The notes under the pieces: model-generated
Database searches by the model: none
The model's input: only the letters and a program-made list of their open reading frames with translations
Told to the model about the DNA's origin: nothing
Part shown: positions 24,901-35,400 of the stretch, one piece after another
Position numbering within the stretch: position 1 is the first letter of the stretch
Layout of the letters: every line of letters begins with the position of its first letter
Source: Lateolabrax maculatus
Taxonomy: Eukaryota > Chordata > Actinopteri > Acropomatiformes > Lateolabracidae
Reading direction: 5' to 3'
Assembly: GCA_031216445.1 (NCBI GenBank)
Contig: CM062210.1
Coordinates: forward strand, 10,427,501 to 10,491,500
DNA: 64,000 nt
Program-made: the position numbers and the translations under genes

Positions 24901-27017
24901 CACAGAGGACCGGATTAGGGAGGCCTTAGTCAGACATCAAAGTAAGGGTTTCTGTACACATGCAGAAACCAACACCAGCTGAGCTGATGGGGATTCAATG
25001 TCTCTCTCAAACATAAATATGTAGAGCAGCTTGTTGATAAGAAGATGCTCTTTACTTGGCCACTCTGCTGCACAACAGCTTTGCGGTTTGATATTGGTTG
25101 GAGAAATACTGGATTTACTCTATTTACATTTTAATCACAACTTGTCAAAAGCTTTAGCTAGAAATGTTTCTGTGCCAGTAAAGCCCTGTCCGTACAAATT
25201 GTAAGATCACAATATAAACACTCAATATAACAGGTAGAGGTATTCATGTTAGAAGTCACCAGGACAGCTTAGGCTCAACTATCTTTAGAGCTCAACAAAT
25301 ACACCCATGCTATCTATGTGTGTAGGCACACAGGCACATTCTCTTGTAGCAGTTGTCCCTCACTGGGTTGCGGTGTAAAATGGAGCAGTGCATTTTAAAA
25401 GGGCTGAGATGTAGAATGCTGCTTGAATGACAACCATAAAGACTGACTAACGACATGTCACACAAACATCCATAAATGTAGCCTTTTAACATCATATCCA
25501 ACAAGTTCTCCTAGGCAAGAGAAAAAAAAAATCATACTCTCAATCTTTAATAAGAAAAGGACGATACTTATTATATCCAGAATTTTGCAGCCCTAAGAAA
25601 CAAGAAAGAAAAATGTAGGCATGCATACATGTACACCTACAGAAGTCTGGATGGGGAACTACAGTAAATTACTATATTTCAGCGATTAACTATGAATGTG
25701 TGTTTGTGTGCTGTGTCTGTGTGTGCCACACACAAATGGTACAAGCACATCAAAGACCATGTGAAACACAGACAGCTGTCTGCATCGATGCACCAGTGTT
25801 CAAACAGATACTTTACCTCCCAGAGTGCAGACAGAGGTGGGCAGCGAGTTCAAATAGCGTGTTCAATCCTAAGGGCCTTTAGCAAGATATAATAATCTTT
25901 AAATACCTAAACTGTAGTGTGAGGTGATTTATAGTCTGGTGACATAGGATGAGGTGGTGCTGAGTAGACGCACTGTATTATTTTGCAATGCAGGGAAAAG
26001 CTGTATGTGTAAAAATGTTTTACCAAATTGGTAGTAGGGGATCTGAAATGGTCACTATGAACAGAATGACCTATTTGCCATTACCGGACAGTGTTTTCCT
26101 GTGCGCTAAGAAAATATGGTTTTGTCTGTTGGAGAAAGAAATCAAGTTTGCTGTGAATGTTCTTCACTATATTGGTTTGTAGTTCCTGACTGTGACTGGT
26201 TTGTGTACCTTGCAGGTCCTGGCGCGTGGTGAAACTCTCATGCGTGGGAAGCATGGGTCTTTCCTTCATGGGAACCCTGCGGGCCACACAGATCAGGCAC
26301 GACTGAAAATCTACAAGAGAGAGGAAGAAAGAGGGAACATGTGGAGGAAAGAAAGATGAGGTAGACGATGTAACAAAGAGGACAGGGCAGAGACAAAAGG
26401 GATATAGGGGGATGGGAGAGGAGAGGACAGAGGGGAGGAGAGGGGAGGATGGGGGTGTAAATGATGGAGACAGAGGGAGGGAAAGAAAATGAAATGCATG
26501 TTATTCCCAGGCAGCATAATTAATACAGTTATTAATGAGCATGGGGATCAGGTCTCCGCTCCTTTCATGAGGAGGAGCAGCTATAGCTGGCATGGGAAAT
26601 GATTTAGTATGACCTTTGAAGGTGTGTGTGTGTGTGTGTGTGAGTACAGGCATGCGTATGTCTGTGTGTCTCGGGCTGGTCTCACCTACAGTGCCATCTC
26701 ACACCGATGATACCTCCCCTGGCCCAACATTAAAGATTGCCATCGCTCAATCATGACAGTTGCCTCTAACATACACACACACACACACACACAGAAATGA
26801 CACTGCCAAGTCCAGGACTGGGGTGACCCCAAAAAGTCTGCCATCTAACTTTCCTGTGCCAGTAATACCCACAATCCCACACATGTTTCTGGCAAAGAAA
26901 TGCATGCCAGGGCTGACACACACACACGCGCATTCCTCATTTTGACTCGTAAACAGAGCCTCCTGGGTGGTCCGGCCCTTAGATCTGTGAATCTCTCTAA
27001 ATTCTCTTGCTTGCTTG

Positions 27018-27109
<92 letters not shown>

Positions 27110-29422
27110 ACTCTCCTTCCTTCTTTCCTCGGTCTCTGTCTATGGCTGGACAAATCCCTGCAACTGTAACCACTGATCCTGCCTTGACACTCACACTCAC
27201 ACTCACACTCACTCACACACCTCTGGCATAGCTCCTAGTCAGTCTATTTGCCAAACTATGGTTGGCAAGCAGCTGGTGCATAAAGGAAGCAGAGAGAGGA
27301 AAAGACAGGTTGAGACTAGACTTGGAGTGAAACATTTGCATTTTCACTTATTGTTTTAATTAACCACTGAGTTATAGTTTGGCAGTGGGAAATTATGGTC
27401 ACTCATTAAAGCCAGTGATCAAATACGATTTAAGTAGTTTACTGCAGAATACTGCAATTGTTTCAAGAGAATTACGTATCAATGCTTTACAAAGTGATGA
27501 ACATTTTTGGAAAAAGGACAGTCACTTGTGATGGAAATTTACTCAAACTACAGGATCTCAAATTCCTGTCTACAGCCATGAAAACCACTGGAAAAGCCCA
27601 GTGACCTCTTACTGACTGAACACTGTAAGAAGAGCGGAGACAACATACAATTGAAATCATTTCACAAGAAAGGCGAGCAGATGTTTATACTAGTGGCTAC
27701 CACAAACGCAGCTTCTCTTTCTCTTCTCACAGATTCTCCAAAACATGTTGTAAGTGTTGATATGCTGTTGTGTTGAAAAATATTTAAAACGCTTATCACA
27801 AGGGTGGTTTACTGATGCAATACACATGATTAAAACACCTACATCCTTTCCTTTAAGTCATAAGTCCAGGTTTGTGAGGGATGTACATGAATTATAGATA
27901 GGCTTTAATGACAGCTGCCCGGCTTCTCGTCTCCCTTGTGTCACTTAACTTTCCATGGATCTCAGATGAGTGGCACTGCACTGCTCTTCATCAGTTGCTT
28001 ATACGCCTTTTCAATACAATGTCAGTTAAGACTAAATATGGCTTAATCTCAATTAACTATTCATAATAAATCAGAATGCAAATGGCTGTGACTTATTGAG
28101 TAATATTTAAAACCATTTTACATTCTGCAGCATTCATGCTCGGATGTTTCTTGGATCAAAGCCTCTTAACTCTCTTTTACTACACCATGAGCAATTAACT
28201 CCGCTTGCATTTGTTTAAACCATTATAGAATTCTGATTCTGTTAACTTTCATTAATCCATTGAACCCGGTAGCACTCAGTATGATGTTACATAAGGTTGT
28301 GTTTTTTGTTTTCTGATATTATTGTCCATCTGGGTCTACCAAACTAAATTTCTAAATTTCTTCCTAGTTTCTAAATGCCTTTTCATTGTATACTCGAGTG
28401 TTCAAAGATCATTTTAGGCTAATTTCTTTTTTAAGCAATCTTTTATTCCTAAAACACAGTCAGCTCCTAACAGACCAAAGTATTATGATGCAGAGTGTTT
28501 TAGGAACTGTTCCATCAATGACTTGCAAATTAATATTTCCTGAAATAATACTGTAGGCTCTGACATCCTAATCAGAGTTCCTAACATTTCTCAATCCACT
28601 TTTCACGAGGTATCTACAATTTCTCTAGATTTAATAATAAGATTGCAATATGCGATCAAAATTGTGACAGGAATGGATTCAGAGTTTTCACAGACCCCCA
28701 AACTAATCTTGTCCAAAGTTGTTTTGTAGGGTCCCTAATGAAATGTCAAATGATCCTCCAACTCCACATCCACTTTTTATTTTCCCACACTACCTCCCCC
28801 TCTCCCTCCATACCGTCTCCTTCCTCCTTGATGGACTTGGGCTCTGAAACGGCGAAACACTGCATGGTCTCGTATTTCTGCTGCTGAGGCTCATGCTCGT
28901 GCGGCTCGTCCTGGCTCTCGCTGTGGGGGTTGACCAGCATTCGGCAGTTGAATGTGTGACTGTTCCTCCTCGGTCCCTCGCTGGACCATGGGACACCGTT
29001 CACTGCAGGGGAGAAAGAAAGAGCAAGGGAGATTTACGATATGGCTTCCTGGGAAATTTATTTGATGTATTTTACTGAAGCCAAAATTGAACAACAAAAT
29101 AGGGAGATTGGGAGCTGCGACGAGCGAGCCAAGAGAGGCTACCACACCGCAAGTGAAAGACATAATGAGAGCAAGACAGAGAAAATGAAGGCGGAAAATG
29201 TGTAAAAAGGAGCGAGCAGTTGCTGGGTAGAGATCAGTCATAATGAGCAGTTGGAACCCTGAGCCCTGTGCCATCTATCCACAGCAATGCATCACAGCCA
29301 GGCCTCCATATGCATGTCCTCTAAAACATCATTGCCAATCTTTCTTCCACTCTCCAACACTTACAAAGGCACGAGCAAATACGCATGTACACACATGTGC
29401 AAAGAAAAAGAGACATGTAAAA

Positions 29423-29464
<42 letters not shown>

Positions 29465-32400
29465 CTCATTTAACTCTAGCAAACTCCCATCACACTCCAT
29501 CTGGTTTGTGATCTCATTCGGTGCATTGATAATCTCCCAGTATCTGGGACACAGCCCACTGATCGTTTCCAGGGTACTCTGCTCTGTGCTGCTCCCCCAC
29601 CCAGATGGCTGGGCACTCAGACCTCAATCCGAAGCACCAGGAGAGAAGAGGAGAGGAAGGGGAGAAGGGACTTAGAAAGAGCTCCTGATGGGGTGCACTG
29701 ACATACATTACAACCACCTCTTGCGCAGAGGAGATTGAAAGGTAGGATGTGGACGTAGATATGAAAGAAGAGAAAGGCGATGGGGAAAAGAAGAGGGCAA
29801 ACCTGGAGGTGAGAAAGAAAAAGGCAAATGTCTGTCTTACGAAAATAAATGGCCTGTTTTCATGAGATGAGCAACGCTAGGATAAAGACAATGCTTTACA
29901 GGGAGCCTGGGAAATGGGAAAGCGAGAACATGAAAATGGGAACTTGGTGAGAATAACACACAAAGTGAAGAGAAGGGGAAGGAAGGGCATGAGATGTGAA
30001 TATAGGAAGGGAGCGATGCTGCTGACAGGGGAGAGACGCCGAAAAAGGAAGTTAATTAGCTGAAAAGGGAGGGAGGAAGAAGAGAAGAGCGAGAGCAAAT
30101 GTCTGGGCTGAGCATCAGCAAAAGAGAAAATGAAGAACCTATAGGTTTGATGAACTGTGCCAACTTTGTGTATAAAGCTTATGTAACACTTTGTATTAGC
30201 CAGCTTTCCCACATCCTCTCCATTGCAGTTCGACTGTAAACATTTTAGCGTTTTAATTAAACTGACATCACTATCAAACAGCCACCTACAACATACCTGT
30301 CTGAACAGGGAGAAGAAGAGAGGTGAGGGTGTTGAGGAGACAGACCAAGCACACAATGTAAAAAGCAAGAGATGAGGCCAAGGTGTAAATGAGAGACTGC
30401 TAAGTTATGAGCAGAAGAGGGAGTGATGCAACATAGAGGACATACACGCGGAGTTAGGGAAACAGAGAGAGACATGGAGCACAAGTGACAGAGCGAGACA
30501 GAAACTGACAGGTAGAAAAAGCTGGAGAGCGAAGCAAATTCTGGCAGGGAAAATAAGCTTGAGGCTAACCAAGGGATTTGGGCAGCAGGTTCTTGATGAA
30601 CTCAGCATGATCCCCGACATGCAGCACACTGTAGACACTTGTGTTCATCAGCTCCTCCTGGTTGTAGCGCAGGTACTGGGTGACATTCTCAGACACGAAC
30701 ACGATGTTACCCTCCATGTTCACCACAAAGAAGAAGCCGTCCAGGGCCTGGAGGGGTGAAAGACAGAAAAATAAAAGAGACGTTCAGAACAGACAAGTTT
30801 GTTTATTGATTTTTTACACTGACACAGAACAAATCTCTGACAGTGAAATGGAAGGAAAAGAAGGTGAGTAAAAATATGTTCAACCACCTGTATTTCCCAC
30901 ATATACCAGCTGATAACTAGCTGTTAATAGAAATACACTACAGCTGAGTAGGTTATTAAAAGCCTCATTCTACCCTGATAAACTTTTCCCCACTCACAGA
31001 TTATTGGGATAATTTTACTGTTGTTTGAACTCTTACATCCAACAAAACAAGATAAATCTGGTCCATGAACAGGATTTCCAGGGCTCTGTAAACAGTCAAA
31101 GTTCCAGTTATAGGTGCAGAGGCGGGTTAAAGTTCTGCAGACAGTATCTTTGGTTGTCTGATGTCAAATTTAAAAAATGTAGGACAAAACTATTTAAAGA
31201 ACTGTTTTAGAAACTGCCTGGTTTGCTTATTGTTAGCTTATTATATTTGGGGATGTACCACTTGTGACTGCTGTGCCTGAGTTGGGGTTACTGTGTATCA
31301 GCTAGCATGCACGTAATGTACTAAAATACTGGCACATATCTTATCAAGTTGTGCAATATGCAGCACATCTACATTGTGTCTAAAAACAGGTGATTACTAC
31401 ACTGCGTGCTGGGTACATCCATCACTCCTGCAGATGCTCAACATCAGTGGGTCTGATAGAAGGCAGGATAAAAGCATGTGCCGGCAGATATTGGAGGCTG
31501 TGAAGGAGGAAGAGCACTTAATTGAAAGAATACAGCCCCAGGTCAGCCATTACACACAAGATGGTGTCAATTAGGCCATCAAATCACCCAGAGGCCTTAA
31601 AAAACGAATTCTGGTGGTTGTAAAGCTGCCAAATTTAGTGTCAAGATAAGAGACAAGAGACTCCTGTCAAGGTGTCTGCTCCTCACCTCTGCTAAATAAT
31701 CATTACCTACACACCACAAACACAGTTTATGCATTTATGACAAATCACACGCTGAGTTACTGTCTATGAACCAAATATTGTTATATATTTTCATGATACA
31801 ATGCATATTGACTATTGCATATTTGGTTGTCTCATCCCTTCCCTGATACAGCACCCTGTCTATGCCAATAATCAACTACCTGCCTCTGAAACTACACTGC
31901 ACAACACACCTGTAATCAACTAGCGAGTAAAACTTTTGGGCATACTCAAACTCATACATCCGAGGTTACACATGATCACATTGGCATAGAAGTTTTCCCT
32001 TGCCCGCATTAACACGGCACAAGCTGAAAATAGATTTAAGGAGACCTCATCTATCACTGCATGAAGTGAAGCGGTTCCAAAATGCAACATGGTTGTGTAA
32101 GTCCACCCTGTATGAAGAAAGGCCACGTACTGGACAAGTAGGGCAAACAGAAACAGAGCAAACACTCTTTAGCGCCAACTCTTGCCTTCTTCCAGACACT
32201 CTTGCATAATGCCGTTAGCCAATACCTTAATTTACGATGTCCTGATTAAATATACAGTACACTGTAGAGGTGAATAAAGCTGATACAAATGAATATACTC
32301 TAAATAAATATGCTCTCAGCCACCATACTCTCTATATTCATGTTCCATTTTGCACATAGCCTATTGTCTTGATATATGACTCTATATTGCTTAACCTCCC

Positions 32401-35400
32401 CACAGGAATGTACGGTAGGTAGTGAATTGTTATAGTATAGGGAGTAGGGTCTGGTCAACTCCCCTCTCCTCTCTGGGAGTTACTGTTATTTATGATATGA
32501 TACTGGTGCTTAGCAAATATTGTCTCTCTTCACATAAATTCTTGCTAAACATGCTAAATTTTCAGCATGATAAAGCAATACTGTCTTGCTAAAATCAATT
32601 CAAACAGGTCTTCTGTAACCTAAATACATTTTTGATACAGACAGAAATATGTCTGTAGCACTGAGTGTCAAGTACCTAAATCTGGCATCAAATGTCTAGT
32701 TGGATTTGTACTCTCTTTTTTTTTTTGTGAAATATCAACTGATTCAAATAATAAATTTGCCAATTTTAGACTGTATTTTCAAGGCAAAGTTCTTATATAG
32801 CTACTTGTGATTAGACAGTGTTGAACATTTGGGAACCGGCTTGTTTTGTTAAATGTAAAAAAGCATTTTGTAAAGAAAGACAGAAAAATAAGTATTGTTT
32901 TTGTATCGGTACTGAAACTAAAAAGGTATTATATTGGCAATAGTATCGAAAAATAAAAAAACCCAGCCCTAGTCTCTCTTGTCTGAATGATTCTCTGACA
33001 ATGTAGTCATACCACACAACAGCAACCATACGCAGCAATCTACTAGGAATGCAAACTATATGCCACAACAGTCATGTGACAGAACAAGATATGCTCTTAG
33101 GAGGTTAAAACAACAGCGCACAAATGTTTTTTCAGGGCCTTCTCAGTCTTCCTGCACTCGCATGAGAGTGGGCAGCAGAGAGCCTTGGAGGAGGGTCATG
33201 GGGCACGTGGGTGCATTTCCTGCCGAGAGCCATTCTCCTCAGAGGATCCTGTAATGAGCCTGGGCTGGCGGACGGGGACATGGCTAGAGCAGAGCGGGTG
33301 TGAATGGCCGATCGCTGTGTTTTGGGGCTGCTGACAGATGGGAAAGCATGCAGACTGCACTGGGCTATATTTAGCCGCAAGTTAGTATGTCGATTCAGTG
33401 ACGCTGGACCAGGAGAGCTATAAATATTCCATGACAGGACAGATCTAGAGGCAAATGAAGAGAAGATGGGGAGGGAGAGAGAAAAGAGAACTGAACAAGT
33501 AAGAGAGAGAAAGGGAGGGAGGAAGTGAGTGAGAAGACAGGCTCAATGGACTGATTCATTCGCCAGGCTGTTGCTTTCTTTCCCATTATACGTAAGCACT
33601 TCAGTGGCCCTCCACAGGACAACGAGGCCATTGCTGCGCTTGGTGATTTACAGCCAATCCGGGGCAGATACAAGATGCTGGCAGCTTTTATTCCACACAG
33701 CTACACTCAAACACAACCACCACTGGCCCATTTGTGATTGTTCTCTGTGGATGGCTCTTCATTATATACCAATCATGATTTAAAGAAAAGAGTATATCCT
33801 ATGTGAGTGTTACTATGAGTGTGCAGTGTGGGATATTTCAGCTTGAGTGTTGAGTGTGTGGTATTTCAATATGACACTGTGAATAAGCAAGAGAAGGCCC
33901 TCTACCCACCTCCAGCATCATTGGTCCCAAGGCATCTTTGTCAATCACACTTTGGCCTGTTGATGAGACATCAGCCTTCTGTACCTCCTCCTCGTTTGCT
34001 GCGGCAGCTTTTTCTGTTAACAGGAAAGTCAATGACAAAGGTTTTGAGGCAAAATACATGTTCAAGAACATGGATCTTAACTTTATGAACTTGATACAAA
34101 CATCCCTTGTTATAGTAATAATAAGTAAGGCATTCTGTCATCATGGGGAACAAAACTGCATCTCAAAATATGACACCAAAACACAAAAAACTGTGAAAAC
34201 AATTTTTATTTCCCCCTGAAATTGACCCACATACTTTGAAAAGAGGCCACTTGTTGACAAGACTTTAAAAAAGTATCTTTCCGGCTACAAAACAAACATG
34301 TTTTGTCCCTTTGTCAAAACATGTTGCCATGGCTCAAACACAGGCACTGAGCAGTGAGCAGAGTGAAAGGTTGTTGTAAATGAGTGTGTCAGAGCATGCA
34401 GCTGCCACGCTGGTGGCAGCTACTGGATGGATTGCATTGTCATGTGCAAAAAAAAAAAAGGCTATTATTGAAACACTAACAGCTCATGCTCCCAATAGAG
34501 CAGCAAGTGATTAGTATGTGGTCAAGTGGCAAAGGCCGACCTTAGAAATGTTTACCCAAAAAGTTGATCATAAACTTTTCTTATTTTAATTAATATAAAA
34601 TCTGTGCTCCGTTTGGAAGAGAGAACTATTTTTTTTTAAATTTATTATGTACTCATCAGATTAGTAAACACAATTAAAAGAATAAACTACTAAATTAAAA
34701 ATAGCTTTTCAATTAGAGGTAAATAAACACAACTTCTGTTGATAAATTAAGCAACAGGATAGTATGAAAATGGGTTTTTGAAATATACATAGTCAATTTC
34801 TCAAAATACTGTGGTCATGTGTTTAAGTTGGTCTGATGCTTGTTTTGTCACAGTGATTTGAGTAAAGGTAATATCAGAGGATCATAAACTATGAGTAATC
34901 TTCACCTTTTACTTTGAAAAGCTCTTCCGCATTGATACTCTATAGCCAGGGGTAGCATCCCTTTTCATATGGACTGCCCTTCTCAAATAACTTAGCTGGC
35001 AGTGTCTCCTTTTGAGCTTATACTCCTATTGAATTTCCAAGTTTGGATATAAGAGTAAGGCTTGTTGCACTTACAGGTTCCTCATGATCTATAATGTTAC
35101 CGAACTGGACCTCAGCAAAACACAATTACAATAATTTGACACTGATGTTTCAAAACGATAAACATAGCAGCACCTTTGAATCCACTGTCTAATAAACTTT
35201 CACAAACCTTTTAATGTAATGATTATGTGACTGGTTTACTTAAGAGTGAAAATCAGAGTATCCTGTAAGCTCCTGTACCTGCACTATGGTGCTGTGCATT
35301 TGTCCATGTGAGTGATTGGGTTAATAACCATGCAGAGAAGCCTTATGTTCAGAGCGTAGGCTGCCCTACTTTTGGAGATGATGATGAGAGGCGGAATATG

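Noticed and set aside
26845..27216. Open frames made of Glu-Arg or Ser-Leu repeats
   Set aside because: Artefacts of the (CT)42 microsatellite, which is open in several frames.
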